Positions 1-6,473 of a DNA stretch of 8,941 bases are shown piece by piece. The stretch lies in NCBI GenBank assembly GCA_023426505.1, contig JAFAAP010000131.1:1-8941 (forward strand), read 5' to 3'. Under the pieces are notes generated by a model that was not told the origin of the DNA, ran no database searches, and saw only the letters and a list, made by a program, of their open reading frames with translations. This stretch comes from Pseudomonadota bacterium. GTDB taxonomy: Bacteria > Pseudomonadota > Alphaproteobacteria > Rhizobiales > Beijerinckiaceae. A program made the translations under genes and the position numbers. Every line of letters begins with the position of its first letter. Positions within the stretch are counted from its first letter, which is position 1.

Positions 1-588
1 GTCGGCACAGTCCTGGGCCTCAGCCTCATGCTCGCATCCGTGGGAGCGACAGGCGTCTTGGGAGCCGACGACAAGGGACTGACGGGGAACGCACCTTCCG
101 CTCCATCGAGCTTCCTGTCGGAGTTCCGATTCGGCCTCTCGGCACAGGACCCATGGGGATCGGAGGGACGGGACGGATCCGCGAATCTCACCGGCGAGAT
201 CCTTTTCTCAAAGCCGTTCACGGCATCCGATCTGTTCACGAGCTACTTCATTCCGCGTCCGCATGTGGGCGGCAGCCTGAACTTCGACGGCATGACGAGC
301 TTCGCCTATGCGGGCCTTTCCTGGACCGTCGACCTGACGCCGAGCCTCTTCGTCGAAGGAAGCCTCGGAGGTGCCGTGCACAACGGCAAGGGCCGTTCTT
401 CGAATCCCTTCGATCAGCACCAGCAGCTCGGATGCTCCCCGCTCTTCCGCGAGTCCGGATCGGTGGGCGTTCGGCTTTCGGCCAACTGGAGCCTGATGGC
501 GACCGTCGAGCACCTGTCGAATGCAGGCTCCTGTTCGGAGAATCGGGGCTTGACGAATATCGGCGCGCGGGTTGGGTATTCCTTCTGA
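1..588 (+). CDS. Acyloxyacyl hydrolase, PagL-like lipid A 3-O-deacylase (5'-partial)
   Basis: Likely an outer-membrane beta-barrel enzyme that removes a 3-O-acyl chain from lipid A. The frame is open from base 1, and the first in-frame ATG (28) lies inside a hydrophobic stretch (VGTVLGLSLMLASVGATG) that looks like a signal peptide ending near VLGA/DD, so the true start is probably just upstream of the window. Counting from the ATG at 28 gives 186 residues. The C-terminal segment EHLSNAGSC...GLTNIGARVGYSF matches the PagL-type active-site strand: His162 and Ser164 form the H-x-S pair, and Glu171 is a possible third catalytic residue, though its spacing is shorter than I recall for Pseudomonas PagL. 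The protein ends in Phe after alternating hydrophobic residues, as expected for an outer-membrane barrel. Two cysteines (136, 169) might form a disulfide. The next gene starts 26 bp downstream on the same strand. Family assignment is fairly confident; activity is inferred. Confidence 0.8.
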   Translation, partial: VGTVLGLSLMLASVGATGVLGADDKGLTGNAPSAPSSFLSEFRFGLSAQDPWGSEGRDGSANLTGEILFSKPFTASDLFTSYFIPRPHVGGSLNFDGMTSFAYAGLSWTVDLTPSLFVEGSLGGAVHNGKGRSSNPFDQHQQLGCSPLFRESGSVGVRLSANWSLMATVEHLSNAGSCSENRGLTNIGARVGYSF

Positions 589-614
589 CGGAACACCAAC
601 TCCCGGGGCCCTGA

Positions 615-1190
615 ATGGTCGTCCTCAACCGCATCTATACCCGCACGGGCGACCAAGGCACGACGGCGCTCGCCGCCGGCGGACGCCGTCCGAAGCATGA
701 TCTCCGCATCGAGGCCTTCGGCACCGTCGACGAGACGAACGCCTGCCTCGGGATGGTCCGGCTCCACACCGCCGGGCACGAGATCGACCCGATGCTCGCG
801 CGCATCCAGAACGACCTCTTCGACCTCGGCTCCGACCTGGCGACGGTGGAGACGGACAAGCCCCTCCCCTACGAGCCCCTGCGCATCACGCAAGGACAGG
901 TCGATCGCCTCGAACAGGAAATCGACCAGCTGAACGGGCATCTGGAGCCCCTGCGCTCCTTCGTTCTGCCGGGCGGAACACCCGCCGCCGCGGCCCTTCA
1001 CCTGGCCCGCACCGTCTGCCGCCGGGCGGAGCGCCGGGTGGTGGAGCTCGCCGGGCGCCCCGAGGAAAAGGTCTCGGCCGAGGCCGTGAAGTATCTCAAT
1101 CGCCTGTCTGATTTTCTTTTCGTCGCGTCACGCTACATCAACGACAAGGGTGCGCTCGACGTGCTCTGGGTGCCGGGCCAGAACCGCTGA
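615..1190 (+). CDS. pduO: Cob(I)yrinic acid a,c-diamide / cob(I)alamin adenosyltransferase, PduO type
   Basis: Cytosolic enzyme that transfers the 5'-deoxyadenosyl group of ATP to Co(I) of the corrinoid, making adenosylcobalamin, the cofactor of acyl-CoA mutases. The 191 residues match the usual length of a single-domain PduO/MMAB-type ATR. N-terminal ATP-binding motif YTRTGDQGTT is at residues 8-17 and GTVDETNA at 36-43. The helix with FVLPGGTP (117-123) and CRRAERRVV (135-143), and the C-terminal YLNRLSDFLFVASR (160-173), are the family's ATP/corrinoid-contacting segments; the CRRAERRVV block is shared with human MMAB. The ATG at 615 is the first good start and gives the canonical N-terminus, although the ribosome-binding site before it is weak (GGGGCC). 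The following rhomboid gene begins 10 bp after the stop, so the two are probably co-transcribed. The gene name follows the family; such genes are also called cobO or MMAB. Confidence 0.93.
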   Translation: MVVLNRIYTRTGDQGTTALAAGGRRPKHDLRIEAFGTVDETNACLGMVRLHTAGHEIDPMLARIQNDLFDLGSDLATVETDKPLPYEPLRITQGQVDRLEQEIDQLNGHLEPLRSFVLPGGTPAAAALHLARTVCRRAERRVVELAGRPEEKVSAEAVKYLNRLSDFLFVASRYINDKGALDVLWVPGQNR

Positions 1191-1200
1191 GGATCGGACC

Positions 1201-1908
1201 ATGTTCCTGCCGCTTCATGACGGCGTTCCCTTGCGGAATTTGAAGACGCCGGTCGTGACGCGATCTCTCCTGGTCGTCTGCATCGTCGCCTATCTCTTCA
1301 CGTTCTATGGCCCGATCGGACCGGACGCGACGGTCGCAGGCCTCGGCATGATTCCCGCGGTCCTGTTCGGCCTCGAGGTGCTCCCGCCGGGCTTCCCGTT
1401 CGTGCCGGAAGCCCTGACGCTCGCCACCAACATCTTCCTGCACGGGTCCCTGCTCCACCTGGTCGGCAACATGCTGTTCCTGTGGGTGTTCGGCGACAAC
1501 GTAGAGGATGCCATGGGGCATCTCCGCTTCCTGGTGTTCTTCCTGGTCTGCGGAACCGCCGCGAGCCTGACCCATGCCTTCATCGAGCCGGAATCCCACC
1601 GCCCGCTGATCGGCGCCTCGGGCGGCGTCTCCGGTATCGTCGCGGCCTATCTCATTCTTTATCCGCGCGTGCGCATCTGGGGCCTGTTTCTCAAGGGCAT
1701 CCCTTTGCGGCTTCCGGCGTATTGGGCGATCGGGTTCTGGTTCGTGCTGCAATTTCTCGCCGCCTTTCTGGGCGGCGACGACAGCGTCGGCTGGTTTGCC
1801 CATCTCGGCGGCTTCGTGGTCGGCGCGGCGCTGACGCCTTTCATGCGGCACCGCTACGACCCCGTTCTGGCGCGGGTGGAGGCGCAGGAACTTCAGGCAC
1901 CGCGTTGA
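1201..1908 (+). CDS. Rhomboid-family intramembrane serine protease
   Basis: Inner-membrane protease that cleaves transmembrane substrates; the substrate is unknown. With the ATG at 1201 the protein has 235 residues, the compact six-helix bacterial rhomboid form. An upstream in-frame ATG (1150) lies inside the adenosyltransferase gene and is rejected. Hydrophobic segments are visible at roughly 18-36, 73-98, 108-125, 141-154, 172-190 and 196-213. The catalytic dyad is intact: Ser140 in GASGGVSG (138-145) and His201 in FAHLGGF (199-205). The helix-2 motif HGSLLHLVGN has the conserved His and Asn (81, 86, 90) that line the oxyanion hole. The large loop after helix 1 is rich in Gly/Pro, as in other family members. 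A GAGG ribosome-binding site at 1189-1192 overlaps the preceding stop codon, suggesting translational coupling to the adenosyltransferase gene. Both catalytic residues are present, so activity is likely. Confidence 0.93.
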   Translation: MFLPLHDGVPLRNLKTPVVTRSLLVVCIVAYLFTFYGPIGPDATVAGLGMIPAVLFGLEVLPPGFPFVPEALTLATNIFLHGSLLHLVGNMLFLWVFGDNVEDAMGHLRFLVFFLVCGTAASLTHAFIEPESHRPLIGASGGVSGIVAAYLILYPRVRIWGLFLKGIPLRLPAYWAIGFWFVLQFLAAFLGGDDSVGWFAHLGGFVVGAALTPFMRHRYDPVLARVEAQELQAPR

Positions 1909-1932
1909 CAATCGGGAGCCGACCGCTACGGT
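1905..1932 (+). promoter_or_regulatory. Candidate sigma70-type promoter for etfBA
   Basis: A perfect -35 hexamer TTGACA (1905-1910) overlaps the rhomboid stop codon. Sixteen bases later TACGGT (1927-1932) could be a -10 box, matching TATAAT at only three positions, which is common for alphaproteobacterial promoters. A transcript would have a leader of about 75 nt before etfB. The -10 position lies within a small dyad GACCG-CTA-CGGTC (1921-1933), which could instead be an operator or a weak hairpin. The placement is sensible; the -10 call is uncertain. Confidence 0.4.
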
Positions 1933-2013
1933 CCGTTCCATCTTTTTCCCTATCTATCCGGAGAGCAGGTCGCGGACCGGCCCCGGAGCTGACCTTTCGA
2001 TGAGGACAGACGC

Positions 2014-2763
2014 ATGAAGCTTCTGGTGTGCGTGAAGCGGGTCGTTGACTACAACGTGAAGATCCGGGTGAAGGGCGACGGGTCGGGCGTCGAGCTCGCC
2101 AACGTCAAAATGTCCATGAACCCGTTCGACGAGATCGCCGTCGAGGAAGCCGTGCGCCTCAAGGAGCAGGGCAAGGCCACGGAGATCGTGGCGGTCTCGA
2201 TCGGCCCGCAGCAGGCCGGCGAGACCATCCGCACCGCGCTCGCCATGGGGGCCGACCGCGGCATCCTGGTGAAGACCGACGCCACCGTCGAGCCGCTGGG
2301 GGTCGCCAAACTGCTGAAGGCCGTGATCGAGCAGGAGAAGCCCGACCTCGTCATCATGGGCAAGCAGGCCATCGACGACGACGCCAACCAGACCGGCCAG
2401 ATGCTGGCGGCCCTGCTGGGCTGGCCGCAGGGCACCTTCGCGTTCAAGGTCAATGTCGGCGACGGCTCCATCGACGTGACGCGCGAGGTCGACGGCGGCC
2501 TGCAGACCGTGGGTCTGAAGCTGCCGGCCATCGTCACCACGGACCTTCGCCTCAACGAGCCGCGCTATGCCTCGCTCCCCAACATCATGAAGGCCAAGAA
2601 GAAGCCTCTCGACGAGACCTCGCCGGAGACGCTCGGCGTCGACGTGAGCCCGCGCCTCAAGGTGCTCAAGACCGCCGAGCCCGGCGGCCGCAAGGCGGGC
2701 GTGAAGGTCGGCTCGGTCGCCGAGCTGGTCGAGAAGCTGAAGGTCGAAGCGGGCGTGCTCTAA
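2014..2763 (+). CDS. etfB: Electron transfer flavoprotein subunit beta
   Basis: Small subunit of the EtfAB heterodimer, which takes electrons from acyl-CoA and related dehydrogenases and passes them to ETF:ubiquinone oxidoreductase. The 249-residue length is typical of group I ETF-beta. MKLLVCVKRVVDYNVKIRVK opens the Rossmann-like domain, and MGKQAIDDDANQTGQM (115-130) is the AMP-binding region. Residues about 155-192 carry the family signature (VTREVDGGLQTV, LPAIVTTDLRL, NEPRYASLPNIM). The loop SLPNIMKAKKKP (187-198) is the dehydrogenase recognition loop, with Leu188 and nearby lysines; in animals and some alphaproteobacteria equivalent lysines are reported to be methylated. The start at 2014 has a GAGGA ribosome-binding site (2002-2006) seven bases upstream. 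etfA follows 15 bp after the stop. No anomalies seen. Confidence 0.98.
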   Translation: MKLLVCVKRVVDYNVKIRVKGDGSGVELANVKMSMNPFDEIAVEEAVRLKEQGKATEIVAVSIGPQQAGETIRTALAMGADRGILVKTDATVEPLGVAKLLKAVIEQEKPDLVIMGKQAIDDDANQTGQMLAALLGWPQGTFAFKVNVGDGSIDVTREVDGGLQTVGLKLPAIVTTDLRLNEPRYASLPNIMKAKKKPLDETSPETLGVDVSPRLKVLKTAEPGGRKAGVKVGSVAELVEKLKVEAGVL

Positions 2764-2778
2764 GGGAGAACAAGAACA

Positions 2779-3723
2779 ATGACCACTCTGCTGATTGCCG
2801 AGCACGACAACGCTCACCTCAAGGACGCCACCCACAAGGCCCTCTCGGCCGCCACGGCCCTGGGCGCTCCCGTCCATGTGCTGGTCGCCGGCGCCAATGC
2901 CCGCGCCGCTGCGGAAGCCGCCGCCAAGCTCGGCGGCGTCGAGAAGGTCCTGCTCGCCGATGCGGCTCCTTACGAGCACCAGCTCGCCGAGCCGACCGCC
3001 GCGCTCATCGTGTCGCTGGCCGGCTCCTACGATGCCCTCGTGGCGCCCGCCACCACCACGGGCAAGAACGTGATGCCGCGCGTCGCGGCCCTGCTCGACG
3101 TGATGCAGGTCTCCGACATCACCAAGGTCGTCTCGCCCGACACCTTCGAGCGGCCGATCTATGCCGGCAACGCGATTCAGACCGTGCAGGCGACGGATGC
3201 CAAGAAGGTGATCACCGTGCGCACCGCCGCCTTCCCGGCGGCCGGTGAGGGCGGCTCCGCTCCGATCGAGACCGTCGGCGCGGCCGAGGATCCAGGCGTG
3301 TCGCAGTTCAAGGGCGAAGAGATCGCCCAATCCGACCGGCCGGAGCTGACCTCGGCCCGAATCATCATCTCGGGCGGCCGCTCGCTCGGCTCGTCGGAGA
3401 ACTTCACCAAGTACATCGAGCCGATCGCCGACAAGCTCGGGGCCGCCATGGGCGCCTCCCGCGCCGCCGTGGATGCCGGCTATGCGCCCAACGACTGGCA
3501 GGTCGGCCAGACCGGCAAGGTGGTGGCGCCCGACCTCTACATCGCGGTGGGCATTTCAGGCGCCATTCAGCACCTGGCCGGTATGAAGGACTCCAAGGTG
3601 ATCGTCGCGATCAACAAGGACGAGGAGGCACCGATCTTCCAGGTGGCCGATTACGGACTTGTCGGCGACCTCTTCACGATCCTGCCCCAACTCCAGGAGG
3701 AGTTGACCAAAGCGGGCCGATAG
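2779..3723 (+). CDS. etfA: Electron transfer flavoprotein subunit alpha
   Basis: FAD-carrying subunit of EtfAB. The 314 residues match the usual alpha-subunit length. The N-terminal domain (about 1-190) includes DALVAPATTTGKNVMPRVAA (85-104). The C-terminal FAD-binding domain shows SGGRSLGSSENF (198-209), QVGQTGKVVAPDLYIAVG (241-258) followed by ISGAIQH (259-265), and NKDEEAPIFQVADYGLVGD (279-297), the standard FAD-contacting motifs of ETF-alpha. The ribosome-binding site AAGGGAG (2762-2768) overlaps the etfB stop codon, so the two subunits are made together. A strong hairpin with a T-rich tail begins about 20 bp after the stop and is the likely end of most etfBA transcripts. The partner dehydrogenases are not encoded in the window, apart from the related acyl-CoA pathway enzyme just downstream. 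Confidence 0.98.
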   Translation: MTTLLIAEHDNAHLKDATHKALSAATALGAPVHVLVAGANARAAAEAAAKLGGVEKVLLADAAPYEHQLAEPTAALIVSLAGSYDALVAPATTTGKNVMPRVAALLDVMQVSDITKVVSPDTFERPIYAGNAIQTVQATDAKKVITVRTAAFPAAGEGGSAPIETVGAAEDPGVSQFKGEEIAQSDRPELTSARIIISGGRSLGSSENFTKYIEPIADKLGAAMGASRAAVDAGYAPNDWQVGQTGKVVAPDLYIAVGISGAIQHLAGMKDSKVIVAINKDEEAPIFQVADYGLVGDLFTILPQLQEELTKAGR

Positions 3724-3743
3724 GGTCAGGAATAGACACTGGA

Positions 3744-3772
3744 CCGGGCGGGGCTCCCGCCCGGATTGTTTT
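3744..3772 (+). terminator. Intrinsic terminator or attenuator after etfA
   Basis: CCGGGCGGG (3744-3752), loop GCT, CCCGCCCGG (3756-3764) form a perfect 9-bp GC stem followed directly by ATTGTTTTG. This is the best intrinsic terminator in the window. Only 32 bp separate the T-run from the ATG of the next gene, too little for a separate promoter, so that gene must rely on readthrough or on a promoter inside etfA. Confidence 0.8.
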
Positions 3773-3804
3773 GAGGGCACAGGGACGCCCGAGGCAGCAG
3801 GCAG

Positions 3805-4686
3805 ATGGGTATCACGATCAAAACTGTTGGCGTCATCGGCGCCGGTCAAATGGGCAGCGGCATCGCCCATGTCTGCTCGCTCGCAGGTTTCGACGTCCGG
3901 CTCCACGACATCTCCGAGGAGCGCATCAATACCGGGCTTGCCACGATCAACGGCAACATGGCCCGTCAGGTCGCCAAGGAGGTGATCACCGATGCGGCCC
4001 GTCGCGAGGCGCTCGAGCGCATCCAGCCGGCCCCCACCTACGACGACCTCGGGGCCTGCGATCTCGTGATCGAGGCCGCGACCGAGAACGAGGAGGTGAA
4101 GCGCAAGATCTTCACCAATCTCTGCCCGTCCCTGCGTCCGGACGCGATCGTCGCGACCAACACCTCGTCGATCTCGATCACGCGTCTTGCGGCCGCAACC
4201 GACCGGCCGGAGAAGTTCATCGGCATCCACTTCATGAACCCGGTGCCCCTGATGCAGCTCGTCGAGCTGATCCGCGGCATCGCGACCGAGGACCCGACCT
4301 ACGAGTCGGCCAAGGAGTTCATCAGCAAGCTCGGCAAGACCGCGACCGTGTCGGAGGACTTCCCGGCCTTCATCGTCAACCGCATCCTGCTGCCGATGAT
4401 CAACGAGGCGATCTACACCCTCTACGAGGGCGTCGGCTCGGTCGATGCGATCGACACCGCCATGCGGCTCGGCGCCAACCACCCGATGGGCCCGCTCCAG
4501 CTCGCCGATTTCATCGGCCTCGACACCTGCCTGTCGATCATGCAGGTGCTGCACGAGGGGCTGGCCGATTCCAAGTACCGGCCCTGCCCGCTTCTGGTGA
4601 AGTACGTGGAGGCCGGCTGGCTCGGCCGGAAGGCGAAGCGCGGGTTCTACGACTACCGCGGCGAGAAGCCGGTCCCGACCCGTTAA
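3805..4686 (+). CDS. hbd: 3-hydroxybutyryl-CoA dehydrogenase
   Basis: Cytosolic NAD(P)-dependent enzyme interconverting (S)-3-hydroxybutyryl-CoA (or related 3-hydroxyacyl-CoA) and acetoacetyl-CoA; it serves fatty-acid oxidation and C4 acyl-CoA metabolism. The 293 residues match the monofunctional HbdA/PaaH type, with no fused hydratase domain. The Rossmann motif GAGQMG is at 12-17, with Asp35 ending the second strand, which favours NAD(H). The catalytic set by alignment to clostridial Hbd is Ser121 (NTSS), His142 (GIHFMNP), Glu154 (LVELI) and Asn192 (FIVNR). The C-terminal dimerisation domain contains GANHPMGPLQLADFIGLDT (223-241) and ends near GRKAKRGFYDY (274-284). It follows etfA by 81 bp across a hairpin terminator, so it may be expressed at a lower or separately controlled level. 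Substrate chain length cannot be read from the sequence; hbdA and paaH are equally usable names. Confidence 0.94.
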   Translation: MGITIKTVGVIGAGQMGSGIAHVCSLAGFDVRLHDISEERINTGLATINGNMARQVAKEVITDAARREALERIQPAPTYDDLGACDLVIEAATENEEVKRKIFTNLCPSLRPDAIVATNTSSISITRLAAATDRPEKFIGIHFMNPVPLMQLVELIRGIATEDPTYESAKEFISKLGKTATVSEDFPAFIVNRILLPMINEAIYTLYEGVGSVDAIDTAMRLGANHPMGPLQLADFIGLDTCLSIMQVLHEGLADSKYRPCPLLVKYVEAGWLGRKAKRGFYDYRGEKPVPTR

Positions 4687-4723
4687 GGATTTCCTCCCGT
4701 CCCCTCTGTTCGCCCGAGGGCGT

Positions 4724-4755
4724 CCCCTTTATCCTGCGTCAAGCACATAAAGGGG
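4724..4755 (+). promoter_or_regulatory. 9-bp perfect inverted repeat covering the tsdA ribosome-binding site
   Basis: CCCCTTTAT (4724-4732) and ATAAAGGGG (4747-4755) are exact reverse complements separated by 14 nt. The spacer can add a short inner stem TGC-GTCAA-GCA (4735-4745), giving a plausible RNA hairpin with a pentaloop. The right arm contains AAAGGGG, the best Shine-Dalgarno match upstream of the ATG at 4767, so folding would hide it; a second, weaker GGGG lies at 4759-4762 outside the stem. It could equally be a DNA operator for a dimeric regulator. The repeat is seen directly; the function is inferred. Confidence 0.5.
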
Positions 4756-4766
4756 CACGGGGCGTC

Positions 4767-5771
4767 ATGGTTCAGTCTTTGCTGCGGGCGGCAGCCGCCA
4801 TCGTGCTCGCCGGTGCGGTTTTCTCTTCAAGCCAGGGCCTCGCGCAGACGGAAGCGCCTTCCCCGGACCCCTTCTGGAGCGTACCCGACATCGGCTCCCT
4901 GCCGGACGACGATCACGGGCGTCTGGTGCGCAGAGGCCGCGACCTGATCACGGCCACCTATGCCCATATCGGGCCTGGAGTGCCCGATCCCGCCAAGCGC
5001 TATGCCGGCAACAATCTGGCCTGCCGCAACTGCCACCTCGACGCCGGCGCGAAGAAGTTCGGCAACCCGCTCTGGGGTCTCCTCGGCCAGTTTCCGCAAT
5101 ATGATGCGGAACAAGGCGAAGCCATCAGCCTCGAGCAGCGTCTCAACGCCTGCATGACCCGCAGCATGAACGGACGCCCTCTGCCGGCCGATGCGCCCGA
5201 GATGAGGGCCATGGCGGCCTACATCGCCTTCCTGTCGTCTGGCGTGAAGCCCGGAGAGACCCTGACCGGCTACGGAGCCGGCCGGATGCCGGAGCTCGAC
5301 CGCGCCGCCGACCCGCAGCGCGGACGGGCGATCTTTCAGCGGACCTGCGTCGCCTGCCACGGGGCGAACGGCGAAGGGCTCCGTCGCGACGCCTCCGTGG
5401 CCGATCTCGGCTACATGGTCCCGCCGCTCTGGGGACCCGACAGCTTCAATGACGGGGCCGGCATGAACCGCCTCACGACGATCGCCAATTTTGTGCATTT
5501 CAACATGCCGAACGGCGTGAGCTATGTCCTGCCGCGCCTTTCGCCGGAAGAGGCCTGGGACGTGGCGGCCTTCGTGGTCTCGCAGCCGCGCCCCCGCAAG
5601 GCGGATCTCGACAAGGATTTCCCGGACAGGCTGCAGAAGCCCGCCGACACGCCTTACGGCCCCTATGCGGACGGCTTCAGCCGCGAGCAGCACGTCTATG
5701 GCCCCTTCGGGCCGATCCGGGAGGAGCTGGCCCGCCTGAAGGCGGCCCGCGGCCCCAGGCCCGCTCCTTAG
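4767..5771 (+). CDS. tsdA: Di-haem cytochrome c, TsdA-family thiosulfate dehydrogenase
   Basis: Periplasmic di-haem c-type cytochrome, probably oxidising two thiosulfates to tetrathionate (or the reverse). The true start is the ATG at 4767: it opens a signal peptide (MVQSLLRAAAAIVLAGAVF, likely cut near GLA/Q, residue 26) and gives 334 residues; the frame stays open further upstream only because it shadows the dehydrogenase gene. Haem 1 is bound by CRNCH (86-90). Cys129 in SLEQRLNACMTRSMNG (121-136) is the TsdA hallmark cysteine that acts as the axial ligand at the active-site haem. Haem 2 is bound by CVACH (194-198), with Met247 (FNMPNG) a candidate sixth ligand. The C-terminal tail PYGPYADGFSREQHVYGPF (296-314) is typical of the family. 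No tsdB electron acceptor is adjacent. The stop overlaps the stop of the convergent dedA gene. An inverted repeat covers the ribosome-binding site. Substrate is inferred from family. Confidence 0.85.
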   Translation: MVQSLLRAAAAIVLAGAVFSSSQGLAQTEAPSPDPFWSVPDIGSLPDDDHGRLVRRGRDLITATYAHIGPGVPDPAKRYAGNNLACRNCHLDAGAKKFGNPLWGLLGQFPQYDAEQGEAISLEQRLNACMTRSMNGRPLPADAPEMRAMAAYIAFLSSGVKPGETLTGYGAGRMPELDRAADPQRGRAIFQRTCVACHGANGEGLRRDASVADLGYMVPPLWGPDSFNDGAGMNRLTTIANFVHFNMPNGVSYVLPRLSPEEAWDVAAFVVSQPRPRKADLDKDFPDRLQKPADTPYGPYADGFSREQHVYGPFGPIREELARLKAARGPRPAP

Positions 5772-6286
5772 ATCCAGCGGTGAAAGAGATCCGTGAAGAA
5801 ATAGGGGCCGAAGCTCCAGAGGCCTGCCCATAGAGCCGCCCCGAGGATGTTGGCGGCCACGAAATGGCGCCAGGGCATCGCGATGGAGCCCGCCACGACC
5901 CCGTTGAGCTGCCGGAGCAGGACGACGAAGCGCGCCGTCATCACCATGACGAAGCCTCTCCGGCGCGCCAGATCCTCCAGATGCTCCAAGCGCTCCGGCG
6001 TCAGCTTCACGAGATGCCCGAAGCGCTGAAGCAACAGCCGCCCGCCGAAGCGCCCGATGAGGTAGCCGGTGCTGTCCCCGAGAACGCCGCCGAGCCAGGC
6101 CGCCAGAAACACATGCTCGATGGCGAGATCGCCCCGGACCGCCAGAAGGGACGCGGCGAGCAGAGCGCTTTCCCCCGGCAGCGGCGCCCCGAAGGATTCG
6201 AAGTAGATGATGAGGAAGAGCGCAAAGGCTCCGTATGCGGCGACGGCGGGCTCGATCCAGGCCAGGCCCTGCTGAAGGATGCTCAT
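5768..6286 (-). CDS. DedA-family (VTT domain) integral membrane protein
   Basis: Inner-membrane protein of the DedA/Tvp38 superfamily; members act in lipid-carrier or phospholipid scrambling and in membrane homeostasis. With the start at 6286 it has 172 residues; an alternative ATG at 6334 would add 16 polar residues with no better ribosome-binding site, so I prefer the shorter form, MSILQQGLAWIEP. Motifs, numbered from that start: FESFGAPLPGES (29-40) in the first re-entrant segment, GDSTGYLIGRFGG (70-82), and ARFVVLLRQLNGVVAG (118-133), containing the two arginines (119, 125) conserved in DedA proteins and needed for function in E. coli members. Further hydrophobic segments lie near 141-156 and at the C-terminus. 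It converges on tsdA with a 4-bp overlap (TTAG at 5768-5771 serves both stops). The specific substrate is unknown. Start choice about 65% sure; family very sure. Confidence 0.88.
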   Translation of the reverse strand: MSILQQGLAWIEPAVAAYGAFALFLIIYFESFGAPLPGESALLAASLLAVRGDLAIEHVFLAAWLGGVLGDSTGYLIGRFGGRLLLQRFGHLVKLTPERLEHLEDLARRRGFVMVMTARFVVLLRQLNGVVAGSIAMPWRHFVAANILGAALWAGLWSFGPYFFTDLFHRWI

Positions 6287-6374
6287 CGATTTCCCGGAAA
6301 CCAGGGACGGGAAGGAGGTCAGGCTTCCTATCATCGGACCCGAGGCATTTCATCTGCTGTTTTTTGTGGGTGCG

Positions 6375-6398
6375 GCACAGACGACCGAGCATCTGTGC
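6375..6398. promoter_or_regulatory. 7-bp perfect inverted repeat between dedA and the HNH gene
   Basis: GCACAGA (6375-6381), ten-base spacer, TCTGTGC (6392-6398). It sits in the divergent intergenic region about 90 bp from the dedA start and 73 bp from the HNH start. No T-run follows on either strand, so it is not a good terminator; an operator or a leader hairpin is possible. No matching regulator is encoded nearby. Confidence 0.35.
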
Positions 6399-6409
6399 TT
6401 CACAACAAT

Positions 6410-6420
6410 GTCACAGTGAC
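6410..6420. promoter_or_regulatory. Palindrome GTCAC-A-GTGAC, possible operator near the HNH promoter
   Basis: GTCACAGTGAC is a perfect 5-1-5 palindrome. A weak promoter could overlap it: ATGTCA (6408-6413, four of six to TTGACA), 17 bases, then TACATA (6431-6436). If that promoter is real, a protein on the palindrome would block the -35 box. The promoter match is poor, so this is a suggestion only. Confidence 0.25.
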
Positions 6421-6460
6421 TTAGTCTTAATACATACGGGGTGCAGATCTTCTCTCTGTG

Positions 6461-6473
6461 AGGAGGTGAGGTG
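6461..6473 (+). promoter_or_regulatory. Strong Shine-Dalgarno deciding a GTG start
   Basis: AGGAGGTGAG (6461-6470) is an almost perfect anti-SD complement and leads directly into GTG at 6471, only four bases after AGGAGG. No ATG lies near in this frame, so the strong SD is the main support for the GTG start. The close spacing may lower initiation. Confidence 0.75.

Noticed and set aside
1954..3330. 458-codon open frame on the minus strand opposite etfB and etfA
   Set aside because: It mirrors two unmistakable plus-strand genes. Its His/Leu/Gly/Arg-rich composition is typical of antisense frames in high-GC DNA, and it has no recognisable domain.
3556..4554. 332-codon minus-strand open frame opposite the end of etfA and hbd
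   Set aside because: Shadow of the real genes; Asp/Arg/His-rich, crosses the etfA-hbd terminator, no domain.
4711..4722. CGCC-CGAG-GGCG as a terminator for hbd
   Set aside because: The stem is only 4 bp and is followed by TCCCC rather than a T-run.
3771..4766. Apparent 332-residue N-terminal extension of the TsdA frame
   Set aside because: It is the out-of-frame reading of hbd, Arg/His/Pro-rich. The signal peptide starts cleanly at 4767.
4827..6392. 521-codon minus-strand open frame across tsdA and the dedA region
   Set aside because: Shadow frame opposite tsdA and out of frame with the clear DedA protein on the same strand.
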